From NCBI GenBank assembly GCA_947378965.1, contig CANCMG010000012.1, positions 1 through 58,004 on the forward strand: 58,004 bases of DNA, in the 5' to 3' direction. Position 1 is the first letter of the stretch; every line of letters begins with the position of its first letter. The position numbers and the translations under genes are program-made. This DNA is from Alcaligenaceae bacterium. Its GTDB lineage: Bacteria > Pseudomonadota > Gammaproteobacteria > Burkholderiales > Burkholderiaceae_B. The notes below the pieces were generated by a model, which saw nothing but the letters and a program-made list of their open reading frames with translations, searched no databases and was not told the DNA's origin. Shown piece after piece: positions 17,081 through 27,021 of this stretch.

Positions 17081-19117
17081 ATGTCTCACATGCTGCACTC
17101 ACTATATCCACTCATGTTATCGCCAATCAAAGTCGGCGCGCATACGCTACCCAACCGCGTCATCATGGGCTCGTTGCATACGCGCCTAGAAAATGAGCCC
17201 GACGGCGTGCATCGTCTTGCCGAGTTTTATGCGGCACGTGCGCGTGGTGGCGTAGGATTGATCATCACAGGTGGTGTATCACCTAATTTTGAAGGGCGTG
17301 TCGAGCAAGGTGCTTGGGTACTTGACTCGGCCGAGCAGCTTGAACAGCATATTCCAATCGTGCAGGCGGTCCACGAGGCGGGTGCAAAAATCGCCTTGCA
17401 AATTCTTCATACCGGCATTTACGCCAAGCATGACGAAATTATTGGGCCTAGCGCGCTTCGTTCTGTGATTAATCCGCGCCAACCGCGTGCATTTACCGTC
17501 GAACAGATCGAGCAGACGATCGAAGACTTTGTGACGTGCGCAGTGCTTGCACAGCAGGCGGGCTATGACGGCATCGAGGTGATGGGCTCTGAGGGATACC
17601 TGATGACTCAGTTCACCGCCTTGCGAACCAACAAGCGCGACGATGAATGGGGTGGCTCGCTTGAAAATAGAATCCGCTTTCCGGTAGAGGTCGTGCGTCG
17701 CACGCGCGAGCGTGTGGGCCCTGGCTTGTTGATCATGTATCGAATCTCTGCGATTGATTTAGTCGAAGGTGGTTTAACAGGTGATGAAATCGATCGCCTC
17801 GCTCAAGCGCTCGAACAAGCGGGCGCAGATGTGCTGAATACTGGCATCGGCTGGCACGAATCGGTGGTGCCCACGATTGCTACGAGTGTTCCGCGTGCGG
17901 CCTTTGCGTTTGCCGCAGCACGTCTTAAAAAGGTCGTGAAGATTCCGGTCGTGGCCTCAAATCGCATCAATATGCCCTCGGTTGCTGAAGAGATTCTTGA
18001 ACGCGGTGAGGCAGACATGGTGTCACTGGCGCGCGCCTTCTTGGCCGATCCAGATTTTGTGGTTAAAGCGGCGACAGGGCGTACCGATGAAATCAATACC
18101 TGCATTGGTTGTAATCAAGCTTGCTTAGACCACATTTTCACCGATCGGATTGCATCTTGTTTGGTCAACCCGCAAGCGTGTCATGAAACTGAGTTCACGG
18201 CATCGGCACCGCAAAAGACTCTGAAGGTTGCTGTGGTTGGGGCGGGGCCCGCGGGTTTGGCTTGCGCGATTACAGCAGCCGAGCGGGGCCACCAGGTTCA
18301 CTTATTTGAAGCGAGCCGTGAAGTGGGGGGGCAATTGAACTTGGCGCGACGCATCCCAGGCAAAGAACAAGAGTTTGCTGAGTTGGTGCGATATTTTAAA
18401 AAGCGCCTGAGTACGACTGGTGTCAATGTTCATCTTGGGCAACGTGTCGACGCGTCGGTGCTTGCCAGCCAGGGATTTGAGCGCGTCGTGATCGCGACGG
18501 GCATCAAGCCGCGCACCCCAACGATCACAGGGATTGGACACGCGAAGGTCGTGAGTTACAGCGATGTGATTCTTGGCCGAGTGAAGGTGGGAGAGCGTGT
18601 GGCGATCATTGGCACTGGAGGAATCGGTCATGACGTTGCTGAGTTGCTCACCTCAGCCCATGAAGGGGCTCAGACGGCACAACAATTTTTGAAGGCCTGG
18701 GGTGTTGACCCAAGCATTCGTTCGGCGGGCGGTTTGCAAGCTAGTGTCGCCGAAGACTCTCAGCGCAAAGTGGTGATGTTACAGCGAGGCACAAAAAAAC
18801 CAGGAGCACGTTTAGGCAAGAGTACGGGCTGGATTCATCGTACTAAGCTCAACAAACGTGGTGTCACTGCGGTGTCTGGTTGTACTTACGAAAAAATCGA
18901 TGATCAGGGCTTGCACTACAGTGTGAACGGCGAGCCTCATGTTCTAGAGGTTGACACGATTGTGTTGTGTGCGGGGCAAGATTCTGAGCAAGAGTTAGCG
19001 AGTGGGCTGACCGGGATGGTCTCGCACGTGGATATGATCGGCGGTGCGCGCGTGGCAACAGAGTTAGATGCGATGCGTGCGATCGATGAAGGGACGCGAC
19101 TTGCCTTTGCATGGTAA
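17081..19117 (+). CDS. Two-domain Old Yellow Enzyme (2,4-dienoyl-CoA reductase-like, FMN/4Fe-4S/FAD)
   Basis: A 678-residue enzyme with FadH-like architecture. An N-terminal FMN TIM barrel (to about 330) contains EVMGSEGYL and the segment NKRDDEWGGSLENR. A [4Fe-4S] site follows with Cys341, Cys344, Cys348 and Cys360. The C-terminal part has an FAD fold (VAVVGAGPAGLACA, about 388) and an NAD(P) fold (VAIIGTGGIGHDVAE). Family members reduce enoates, dienoyl-CoAs or trimethylamine. Context with a CMD protein, a flavoprotein dehydrogenase and an isomerase suggests reduction of an unsaturated carboxylate. The start has only a weak ribosome site. Confidence 0.93.
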   Translation: MSHMLHSLYPLMLSPIKVGAHTLPNRVIMGSLHTRLENEPDGVHRLAEFYAARARGGVGLIITGGVSPNFEGRVEQGAWVLDSAEQLEQHIPIVQAVHEAGAKIALQILHTGIYAKHDEIIGPSALRSVINPRQPRAFTVEQIEQTIEDFVTCAVLAQQAGYDGIEVMGSEGYLMTQFTALRTNKRDDEWGGSLENRIRFPVEVVRRTRERVGPGLLIMYRISAIDLVEGGLTGDEIDRLAQALEQAGADVLNTGIGWHESVVPTIATSVPRAAFAFAAARLKKVVKIPVVASNRINMPSVAEEILERGEADMVSLARAFLADPDFVVKAATGRTDEINTCIGCNQACLDHIFTDRIASCLVNPQACHETEFTASAPQKTLKVAVVGAGPAGLACAITAAERGHQVHLFEASREVGGQLNLARRIPGKEQEFAELVRYFKKRLSTTGVNVHLGQRVDASVLASQGFERVVIATGIKPRTPTITGIGHAKVVSYSDVILGRVKVGERVAIIGTGGIGHDVAELLTSAHEGAQTAQQFLKAWGVDPSIRSAGGLQASVAEDSQRKVVMLQRGTKKPGARLGKSTGWIHRTKLNKRGVTAVSGCTYEKIDDQGLHYSVNGEPHVLEVDTIVLCAGQDSEQELASGLTGMVSHVDMIGGARVATELDAMRAIDEGTRLAFAW

Positions 19118-19147
19118 ATCTAGTGGCAAATTATTAAGGGATTCGGT

Positions 19148-20122
19148 ATGCGACAAATAAAATATCTTATATATGCGTGTGTATTCGCACTGGCTTTGCT
19201 GGTCTCAGAGTCTCAAGCGCAAGATAAACCTTACCCAAGTCGTCCGATCACGTTAATCGTGGCGTGGCCGGCGGGCGGCTCGGTGGACACGGTTGCTCGC
19301 TTAATCGCAGAGCCGTTGCGTATACGTTTTGGGCAACCGGTGCTGATTGTCAATCGCGGTGGTGCGGTTGGAACAATCGGCGCAAATGTCGTCGCCAAGG
19401 CTGCACCAGATGGCTATACCCTTTTGATGACGATTGGTGCCTATCCGATTACTGCGGCTTTGATGACGTCTTTGCCTTTTGATCCGCTTCAAGATCTGAC
19501 GGGGATCAGCTTGATTGTGCGTTCGCCCAATATGTTGGTGGTGCGCCCTGATTTTCCAGCTCAAAATTTGAATGATCTCGCGATACTGGCAAAAAAAGAG
19601 CCGGGTAAGTACACCTATTCGACAGCAGGCAATGGGACAACGACACACATGATGGCAGCGATGTTTGAGCAGGCTGCCGGGGTGCGACTTGAGCATATTC
19701 CTTACCTGGGCGGAGCCGCTTCCTTACAGGCGATCCTCAGCCAGCAGACCGATTTGAACGCGGCCGTGAGCAGTACAGCGGCTCCGATGATCCAGGCAGG
19801 TCGTTTGCGACCGCTGGGCATTATCGGTGAGCGACGGTCGCTACAGTTTCCTGACGTCCCCACGTTTGCAGAGCAGGGGTATCCAAAAGTACGGGGCGAC
19901 AGTTGGATCGGAATGATGGCTCCAGCGGGGACGCCCCCCAAGCTGATTGAGATGCTCAATGACGCGATTCAAGGAATTATTGCGGAGCCTGCTCAGCGTG
20001 AAAAATTATTGGCTCAGGCAGGCGAGCCTGCAGCGATTGGACCAACACAGTTCAATACCATCATCAAAGACGAAATTGATGATTTCACAGCCTTGGCAAA
20101 AGCCATGAACTTAAAAATGTAG
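19148..20122 (+). CDS. Bug-family receptor 6
   Basis: A 324-residue TTT receptor, signal peptide ending near SQAQDKPYPS. Loops AWPAGGSVDTVARLIA, NRGGAVGTIG and APDGYTLL. It is 30 bp downstream of the OYE-type gene. Its final codons, KAMNLKM and stop, lie in the first unit of a 44-bp tandem repeat that runs on into the spacer. Confidence 0.93.
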   Translation: MRQIKYLIYACVFALALLVSESQAQDKPYPSRPITLIVAWPAGGSVDTVARLIAEPLRIRFGQPVLIVNRGGAVGTIGANVVAKAAPDGYTLLMTIGAYPITAALMTSLPFDPLQDLTGISLIVRSPNMLVVRPDFPAQNLNDLAILAKKEPGKYTYSTAGNGTTTHMMAAMFEQAAGVRLEHIPYLGGAASLQAILSQQTDLNAAVSSTAAPMIQAGRLRPLGIIGERRSLQFPDVPTFAEQGYPKVRGDSWIGMMAPAGTPPKLIEMLNDAIQGIIAEPAQREKLLAQAGEPAAIGPTQFNTIIKDEIDDFTALAKAMNLKM

Positions 20123-20210
20123 CGCGTTGTACAGCTTTGGTAAAAGCGATGAACTTAAAAATGTAGCGCGTTGTATACCCTAGGCAAAAGCCATGAACTT
20201 AAAAATGTAA
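20087..20210 (+). repeat. 44-bp tandem repeat spanning the stop codon of receptor 6
   Basis: Copy 1 (20087-20130) holds the last 11 codons and the TAG stop. Copy 2 (20131-20174) differs at four positions; both are exactly 44 bp. A partial copy 3 (20175-20210) ends 21 bp before the next start codon. Copies 2 and 3 keep KAMNLKM-like reading, but in other frames relative to the gene. Confidence 0.95.
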
Positions 20211-20231
20211 TGAACACACGGGGTGAATAGC

Positions 20232-21854
20232 ATGAGTGCCAAAGAGACGTTTGATGTCATCGTATTGGGATCTGGCGGCGCAGGCTGTGCGGCCGCGCTG
20301 GCGGCCTCTAGCCTGGGCTTGACTGTCGCCTTGGTTGAAAAGGATCAACTGTTGGGCGGTGGCACCGCTGACTCTTTAGGCACGTTTTGGATTGCCAACA
20401 ACAGCATGGCGCAGGCGCAGTCGCTCGCCGACGATTTTGAGTCAGCGCTCACCTACGCAAAATTTGTTGCTGGCGGACAAGAGGTACCAGAAAATCTTGA
20501 GGCCTATATCAGGGAAGGCAGACGAGTGTTAGACGCCTTCGTTGAGATGGGCGTCGGTTTGCAGTTGGCTTTAGGCTTACCCGATTATTTTTATCCTAGC
20601 GGACCGCATAGTTGTGGCGATGGTCGTCGAATGGTTGAGCCTAAGTCAATCCGGCGCCAGGATCTTGGGGCCTTTGCCAATTCAATTCGACGCAGCAATC
20701 ACAATGTACAAGGCGTTGCCTGGAGCGATAGTGTGGGTTGGGGCGGTTTTGCAAACCGTCGTAATTGGCCGAGCGCTGAACTTGAAGAGCGTGTGCGTGA
20801 CGGAGTGTTAAGTTGTGGCGAGGCCTTAGTTGGGCAGTTTGTTGCGCAAATGCTTAAGCAAGGCAAGGTTCAGATTCTGCTGGGTGTAAAAACGAAGGGT
20901 CTTGTCACGAAAGAGCACCGAGTCATCGGGGTAGAAACGGTCGACGGTACGATGCTAGAGGCACGCCGAGGTGTGATTCTTGCGACGGGTGGCTACGAGG
21001 GCAACGCTGAGCTGGTTCAGCGGTTCGAGGGTTTCCCTGAGTGGATGAATCCGTTTGGCCCAGAAAACACGGGCGATGCGTTGACCTTTGGTACACAAAT
21101 CGGTGCAAGTGTTGCTCGGATCGGCATTAATAATTCGCTCTTCATCGGTACCGGGGTACCAGGCCGCCCCGAGGCGTTCTTTTCGGTTGGACTTCGAGGG
21201 TTGCCAATGCCGGGGGCGATCGCTGTGAATCAACGCGGCGAGCGCTTTGGCGATGAGACGCAATTTCAGGATATGGTCATGGCCTTTCAGCAGTACGACC
21301 GTCGCAATCGAAAGTTTTTAAACCTCCCGGCTTTCATGATTTTTGATGATCAGTTCCGTCAACGGTATCCAGTGATGGATGCGATGCCTGGCCAGCCGGC
21401 CCATCCTGATATCGCGAGGGCCGATACGCTGTTAGGGTTGGCCGAAAAAATTGGCATTGACGGACCCGGTTTGGCCAAAACAGTCGCTCAATTCAACGCT
21501 GATGTGGCGCAGGGCCAGGACAGCGTGTTTGGTCGTGGTCGCTCAGCCTTCTCGCGTAATAACGCCGGTGATCAAGAGTTAAAACTGAATCCACAATTGG
21601 CACCCGTGCAAACTGCTCCTTTTTACGCTCTGCCCCTAAAAATGGGCGGCGTTTGCAGCGCGGGGCTACTCACCGATCCGCATGCGCGAGTGGTTGGTGC
21701 AGACGGTCAGGTGATCGAAGGACTGTATGCCTGTGGTAATGCAGCCGCACCGACTTTCTTAGGCGTAGGGTATCAAGGCGGCTCGTCAATTGGGGCAGGT
21801 ATTGTTTTTGGATACCTAGCAGCAGAACATGCGGGCACTCATTCAGTGTCTTGA
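20232..21854 (+). CDS. FAD-dependent oxidoreductase, KstD/fumarate-reductase-like
   Basis: A 540-residue FAD_binding_2 flavoprotein. It begins with VIVLGSGGAGCAAALAAS and an acidic residue at the end of beta 2 (VEKDQLLGGGTADS); the C-terminal FAD loop reads YACGNAAAPTFLGVGYQGGS, typical of 3-ketosteroid delta-1-dehydrogenase-like proteins. The ATG at 20232 is preferred over an in-frame GTG at 20223 because GGGGTGA lies 8 bp ahead. It sits between receptors 6 and 7 in the same operon and probably adds or removes a carbon-carbon double bond next to a carbonyl. Confidence 0.9.
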   Translation: MSAKETFDVIVLGSGGAGCAAALAASSLGLTVALVEKDQLLGGGTADSLGTFWIANNSMAQAQSLADDFESALTYAKFVAGGQEVPENLEAYIREGRRVLDAFVEMGVGLQLALGLPDYFYPSGPHSCGDGRRMVEPKSIRRQDLGAFANSIRRSNHNVQGVAWSDSVGWGGFANRRNWPSAELEERVRDGVLSCGEALVGQFVAQMLKQGKVQILLGVKTKGLVTKEHRVIGVETVDGTMLEARRGVILATGGYEGNAELVQRFEGFPEWMNPFGPENTGDALTFGTQIGASVARIGINNSLFIGTGVPGRPEAFFSVGLRGLPMPGAIAVNQRGERFGDETQFQDMVMAFQQYDRRNRKFLNLPAFMIFDDQFRQRYPVMDAMPGQPAHPDIARADTLLGLAEKIGIDGPGLAKTVAQFNADVAQGQDSVFGRGRSAFSRNNAGDQELKLNPQLAPVQTAPFYALPLKMGGVCSAGLLTDPHARVVGADGQVIEGLYACGNAAAPTFLGVGYQGGSSIGAGIVFGYLAAEHAGTHSVS

Positions 21855-21870
21855 TTTCAAGGGGCGAGCG

Positions 21871-22836
21871 ATGCAAAAGATTTTGACTTTACTCTATTCA
21901 CTCATCTTCGTTTTTGGGGTGTCGGCTGTTCAAGCGGCATACCCAGAGCGGTCGGTACGTATTGTGGTCCCTTATCCGCCAGGTGGCCCAACGGATATCC
22001 AAGCCCGCATCATTGCGCAAAAACTAGGTGAACGCTTTGGGCAAACCTTCGTTGTCGAGAACAAACCCGGAGCAGGGGGCAACATCGGTACGCGCGCCGC
22101 AGCCCAAGCTGATGGTGATGGCTACACGGTGCTCTTGATGACGCCAGCACAAGTGATCAACATGCGGTTCTATGCAAATCCTGGGTACGATCTGCGGCAA
22201 GATTTTGTTCCAATTGGTTTGATCAGCACCGCCCCTGCACTCTTACTCGCAAACCCTAGGCTTGGTGTAAAAACGGTAGCCGATATTGTGGCATTGGCAA
22301 AACAGAAGCCTGGGGTGCTTGTCTACGCGAGTGCAGGGGCAGGGCTGTCAACGCATCTGATGATGGAACTCTTAAAGAAAACTGCCGGTATCGATATGGT
22401 TCATGCACCCTACCGCGGCTCAGCACCAGCGTTGGCTGGACTCATTGCGGGCGATACTTCGTTTTTGATCGATTCGATGGTGTCTGGCTTGCCGCAGGTG
22501 AAAACGGGCGCCCTGACCGCGATCGCGGTCACAAGCTCAACGCGGTCTCTTAGTGCGCCGGACATCCCCACGTTAAGTGAGTCGGGCCTGCCAGGATTTG
22601 ATGCAATCACCTGGTATGGCTTTATGGCGCCTGCAAAGACTTCTGCAGAGATCGTGAGCAAATTAGCAGTTGAAATGAATCTGATTCTTCAGTCACCCGA
22701 TATTCATAAGCGATTTCTTGAAATGGGTAGTACGCCCGCAGTCGTGAACCCTCAGGCATTCGGTCAGTTCTTAGCGAGCGAAGAGAAGCGCTGGTTAGAG
22801 ATCGTGATCGAGTCGGGCGCGAAGGTGAACGAATGA
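21871..22836 (+). CDS. Bug-family receptor 7
   Basis: A 321-residue TTT receptor with signal peptide to SAVQAAYPER. Loops PYPPGGPTDIQARIIA and KPGAGGNIG. The usual APDGYT reads AQADGDGYTVL. Start at 21871 chosen for AAGGGGCGAG just upstream; it is 16 bp after the flavoprotein stop. Its stop overlaps the start of the racemase-like gene (ATGA), indicating coupled translation. Confidence 0.93.
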   Translation: MQKILTLLYSLIFVFGVSAVQAAYPERSVRIVVPYPPGGPTDIQARIIAQKLGERFGQTFVVENKPGAGGNIGTRAAAQADGDGYTVLLMTPAQVINMRFYANPGYDLRQDFVPIGLISTAPALLLANPRLGVKTVADIVALAKQKPGVLVYASAGAGLSTHLMMELLKKTAGIDMVHAPYRGSAPALAGLIAGDTSFLIDSMVSGLPQVKTGALTAIAVTSSTRSLSAPDIPTLSESGLPGFDAITWYGFMAPAKTSAEIVSKLAVEMNLILQSPDIHKRFLEMGSTPAVVNPQAFGQFLASEEKRWLEIVIESGAKVNE

Positions 22837-23585
22837 GCTTGTCTTCGAGTGCCGAGTGTCAGATACCCGTGAAAGAGAAAAAATTAAAAGTCATTTTGGT
22901 GGTTCCAGCAACCAATACCACGATGGAAACAGAGGTTCGGGCGCTTTGGCCTGAGATTGACGAGCTACATCGTGTTGGGATACCTCGCCCGATGAGGCCG
23001 ATTGTCGCAAGCGATTTGCCCGAGTACCGGGAGCACACGCTTAAGGCGATCGAACCTTACCGAACAAGTGGTGCGGATATGGTGATCTATGGCTGCACCA
23101 CCGCTGGGTTTTTGGCGGGCCCCGAGGGTGATGCAGACATGCAGCAAGCTTTGGTGCGGACGGTTGGAGCGCCCGCGGTGACGACGGCCTCGTCGATGGT
23201 CGATGCCATGCGCCTGGCAGGTGTCGCGCGGCCAGCGATCGTGACGCCTTATCTGAAACCGAGCAATGATGGCTTGATAAATTTTCTTTTGGCCAAGGGT
23301 GTAGAGGTCTCGACGTTAGATAGTTTTTTTTTCACGACCACTGAACAATATGATCAGGTAACGTCTGAGCAGGTGTTGGCTTTGGCTGAACTGACCGGTA
23401 GAGATCCCGCGGCAGATTGTTTATTTATCGCGTGCACGCAGTTGCCGACACTGTCTATATTAGAAGAGTTGAGACGGCGCTTAAACAAACCAGTTCTGGG
23501 GGCAATACAAGCGACAGTTGCAAATGCAAAGAGAGTATTGGCTCTTGGTTTGACCCAGAGTCGCACGAACCCCCCACTCAAATAA
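22833..23585 (+). CDS. Asp/Glu racemase superfamily protein, maleate isomerase-like
   Basis: A 250-residue protein of the superfamily of aspartate/glutamate racemases, maleate cis-trans isomerases and arylmalonate decarboxylases. Both catalytic cysteines are present: Cys88 in IYGCTTAG and Cys201 in FIACTQLP, and VPATNTTME near residue 24 matches the maleate isomerase carboxylate site. Two cysteines favour an isomerase or racemase over arylmalonate decarboxylase. Last gene of the operon, overlapping receptor 7 by 4 bp. Maleate-to-fumarate isomerisation would feed the TCA cycle, but the substrate is inferred. Confidence 0.88.
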   Translation: MSLSSSAECQIPVKEKKLKVILVVPATNTTMETEVRALWPEIDELHRVGIPRPMRPIVASDLPEYREHTLKAIEPYRTSGADMVIYGCTTAGFLAGPEGDADMQQALVRTVGAPAVTTASSMVDAMRLAGVARPAIVTPYLKPSNDGLINFLLAKGVEVSTLDSFFFTTTEQYDQVTSEQVLALAELTGRDPAADCLFIACTQLPTLSILEELRRRLNKPVLGAIQATVANAKRVLALGLTQSRTNPPLK

Positions 23586-23606
23586 AAACGCCCCGCATGC
23601 GGGGCG
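23585..23606. terminator. Rho-independent terminator, strongest on minus strand
   Basis: CGCCCCGCATGCGGGGCG is a perfect palindrome followed on the minus strand by TTTTTATTT. It ends the small gene at 23637 and also lies right after the racemase-like gene on the plus strand. Confidence 0.88.
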
Positions 23607-23636
23607 CTTCTTCGTTCAGAATCGTGCAGTCAAATC

Positions 23637-23912
23637 TTAGGCAGCAACGACTTCAGCTTGTTCTGTCTTTTTGCCGATGTTGACATGATCCCAAAGGTTT
23701 TTGCCAGAAACCGACTTCGAGAACGAGTCAGCGACGACCAATAAAACGGCCCAAGGAGCCACGAATGCTACGGCAGCAGCACCAGCTGCAACGTGAGCAG
23801 CGCCGTTCACAAAGTTGCCATCCATTAACAGGCTTGCGCCGGGTAACATTGTTTCGCCAACTAGTTTGACGCCGTTGGTGAGCATTCCTACTGGGGTAAT
23901 TGCATCTGACAT
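23637..23912 (-). CDS. Small hydrophobic protein, DUF6072-like
   Basis: A 91-residue protein with two hydrophobic stretches (about 26-36 and 38-62) rich in Ala, Val and Gly, and SFSKSVSGKNLWDHV near residue 63. It resembles short uncharacterised proteins I recall as DUF6072; the family name is uncertain. Start supported by CCGGAGA before the ATG, end by a strong terminator. It follows the amtB operon on the same strand but is separated by 244 bp and a hairpin, so it probably has its own promoter. Function unknown. Confidence 0.75.
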   Translation of the reverse strand: MSDAITPVGMLTNGVKLVGETMLPGASLLMDGNFVNGAAHVAAGAAAVAFVAPWAVLLVVADSFSKSVSGKNLWDHVNIGKKTEQAEVVAA

Positions 23913-23950
23913 AATTTTCTCCGGAGTTTAGATGGTGTCTAGTATTGACT

Positions 23951-23964
23951 GAGAGGGCCCTCTC
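23951..23964. promoter_or_regulatory. Perfect 14-bp palindrome GAGAGGGCCCTCTC
   Basis: It lies 39 bp upstream of the start of the small hydrophobic protein gene. It could be an operator or a 5'-leader hairpin. Confidence 0.35.
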
Positions 23965-24075
23965 GAGTAGCGGTACTTAAAAATGTAGACAATAAGGATT
24001 GTGCTACAAAAAATTCAAAAAGTGTGTGAATTATTTAATAAACTGCAACAAAAGTACGAATTAACTTTTTAAACC

Positions 24076-24111
24076 ACCACAAATACCCTACTAAAGACGG
24101 GTATTTGTGGT
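24076..24111 (-). terminator. Hairpin after amtB
   Basis: A 13-bp perfect stem (ACCACAAATACCC with GGGTATTTGTGGT) and a 10-base loop, 46 bp past the amtB stop. The T-run after it on the minus strand is short, so the strength is uncertain. Confidence 0.65.
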
Positions 24112-24156
24112 ATCGGGAGGCTATTCTCAACCTCGGAGTTTTAGTACGGTTGCCCT

Positions 24157-25638
24157 TTAGTTCTCGTAAGCCGATTCGCCGTGCGAAGTGATATCCAATC
24201 CCTCACGCTCTTGGTCTTCAGGCACACGTAAACCAAACACCAAGTCTGCAATTTTGAAGGCAATATAAGACACCACACCAGACCAAACCAGTGTGACTAA
24301 AACGCTTTGACCTTGAATCAAGAACTGGTCAATGATCGAGTAATCAGCAGCGGCAGCGTTGGTGACATAGTCGTAGATGCCCGTGCCACCCAACTTGGGT
24401 GCTGCAAACACCGCGGTGAGTAAGGCACCTAAAATCCCTGCCACGCCGTGAATACCAAACACGTCCAAGCTGTCATCTGAACCTAACAATTTCTTTAAGC
24501 CACTGACGCCCCAGATGCAGATGAAGCCACCCGCAGCACCAATCGCCAGAGCGCCCATTGGGCCTACAAAGCCAGCTGCAGGTGTGACAGCAACCAAGCC
24601 AGCGACACAGCCAGAGGCAGCGCCTAGCAGTGAAGGCTTGCCCCGCAAGAGCCATTCTGCGAACGTCCAGGCCAGTACTGCCGCTGCGGTTGCCAGCAAG
24701 GTATTGGTAAAAGCTAACGCCGCTGTGCCGTTGGCTTCAAGCGCTGAGCCGGCGTTAAAGCCAAACCAGCCAAACCACAACAGCGCAGCACCGATCATGA
24801 CATAGACCATGTTGTGTGGCTTCATAGACTCTTTGCCAAAGCCTAAACGTTTACCAATCACAAACGAGCCCACTAAGCCAGCGATCGCAGCGTTGATGTG
24901 CACCACGGTACCACCGGCAAAGTCGAGTACGCCCTTTTGAAATAACCAACCAGCCTTAGCCGTCATGGCTTCAAGCGAGGCGGCATCTTTGACGTCGTCT
25001 GGGCCGGGCCAGAACCAAACCATGTGGGCGATTGGCAGATAGGCAAAGGTGAACCACAACACCATAAACAACAGGATGGCCGAGAACTTTGCACGCTCTG
25101 CGAAGGCGCCAACGATCAGGCAGCAGGTGATGGTAGCGAATACCCCCTGAAACACCATGAACACGTACTCGGGGATGGCGACGCCTTTGCTGAACGTCGC
25201 TGCGACCACCTCAGGATTGAGCCCTGCCAAAAATAGTCGATCAAATTTGCCGATAAAGGCGTTGCCCTCGGTAAAGGCCAGGCTATAGCCATAAATTGAC
25301 CACAGTACGATGATCAAAGAGAACACGACCAAGCACTGCATCAAGATCGACAAGACGTTTTTACTGCGGGTCAAGCCACCGTAAAAGAGTGCCAAACCGG
25401 GTAGGGTCATTAAAAGGACTAAGGCAGTACAAACCATCATCCAGGCCGTATCACCCTTGTTTGGAACAATCGCTGCCGGTGCGGCGGCGGGTGCTGCAGC
25501 GGTTGCCGCGGGCGCTGCAACCGTTGCGGCTGGTTTGGCGTCTTGAGCGTAAGCGGGGATTGTTGAGGCAAGCCCTGCGACGCCCATCACGGCCGCCAAC
25601 AGGCCTGTTGCTAAAAGTTTATTTAACCAATTTGACAC
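24157..25638 (-). CDS. amtB: Ammonium transporter AmtB
   Basis: A 493-residue member of the Amt family, a trimeric inner-membrane channel for ammonium. A signal-like hydrophobic segment to about residue 31 is followed by an Ala/Pro-rich periplasmic stretch, then GDTAWMMVCTALVLLM, the first core helix. DFAGGTVVHINAAIAGL is the signature holding the first pore histidine, and FGIHGVAGILGALL the second. It lies 14 bp after glnK, the standard arrangement in which GlnK plugs the channel when nitrogen is ample. Confidence 0.97.
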   Translation of the reverse strand: MSNWLNKLLATGLLAAVMGVAGLASTIPAYAQDAKPAATVAAPAATAAAPAAAPAAIVPNKGDTAWMMVCTALVLLMTLPGLALFYGGLTRSKNVLSILMQCLVVFSLIIVLWSIYGYSLAFTEGNAFIGKFDRLFLAGLNPEVVAATFSKGVAIPEYVFMVFQGVFATITCCLIVGAFAERAKFSAILLFMVLWFTFAYLPIAHMVWFWPGPDDVKDAASLEAMTAKAGWLFQKGVLDFAGGTVVHINAAIAGLVGSFVIGKRLGFGKESMKPHNMVYVMIGAALLWFGWFGFNAGSALEANGTAALAFTNTLLATAAAVLAWTFAEWLLRGKPSLLGAASGCVAGLVAVTPAAGFVGPMGALAIGAAGGFICIWGVSGLKKLLGSDDSLDVFGIHGVAGILGALLTAVFAAPKLGGTGIYDYVTNAAAADYSIIDQFLIQGQSVLVTLVWSGVVSYIAFKIADLVFGLRVPEDQEREGLDITSHGESAYEN

Positions 25639-25652
25639 AATACACCTCGTCT

Positions 25653-26863
<1,211 letters not shown>

Positions 26864-26902
26864 GTTGAACTCCCTATGAATGTGGAACTGGTAATCACAG
26901 AA

Positions 26903-26918
26903 AGCAAGATGCATGCCA
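26903..26918 (-). promoter_or_regulatory. Sigma-54 promoter of torF-like/glnK/amtB
   Basis: On the minus strand, TGGCATGCATCTTGCT matches the -24/-12 consensus TGGCAC-N5-TTGCW with the invariant GG-N10-GC spacing. It would start transcription near 26892, about 29 bp before the ATG. Confidence 0.85.
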
Positions 26919-26987
26919 GCGAATATCCGACAACTTTCTCAGGAAAACCCTAAGTTTGCGGTCACTTATGCCTTGAATCGGTGCAAA

Positions 26988-27004
26988 TGCACCAAATAAG
27001 TGCG
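26988..27004 (-). promoter_or_regulatory. NtrC-type enhancer site
   Basis: GCAC-TTATTTG-GTGC on the minus strand (26989-27003) is almost the same as a well-known E. coli glnA NtrC site, GCAC-N7-GTGC. It centres about 85 bp upstream of the sigma-54 element, a normal enhancer distance. An overlapping palindrome GGTGCA-AA-TGCACC lies at 26980-26993. Confidence 0.78.
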
Positions 27005-27021
27005 TTAGCCAAAGCATTTTG

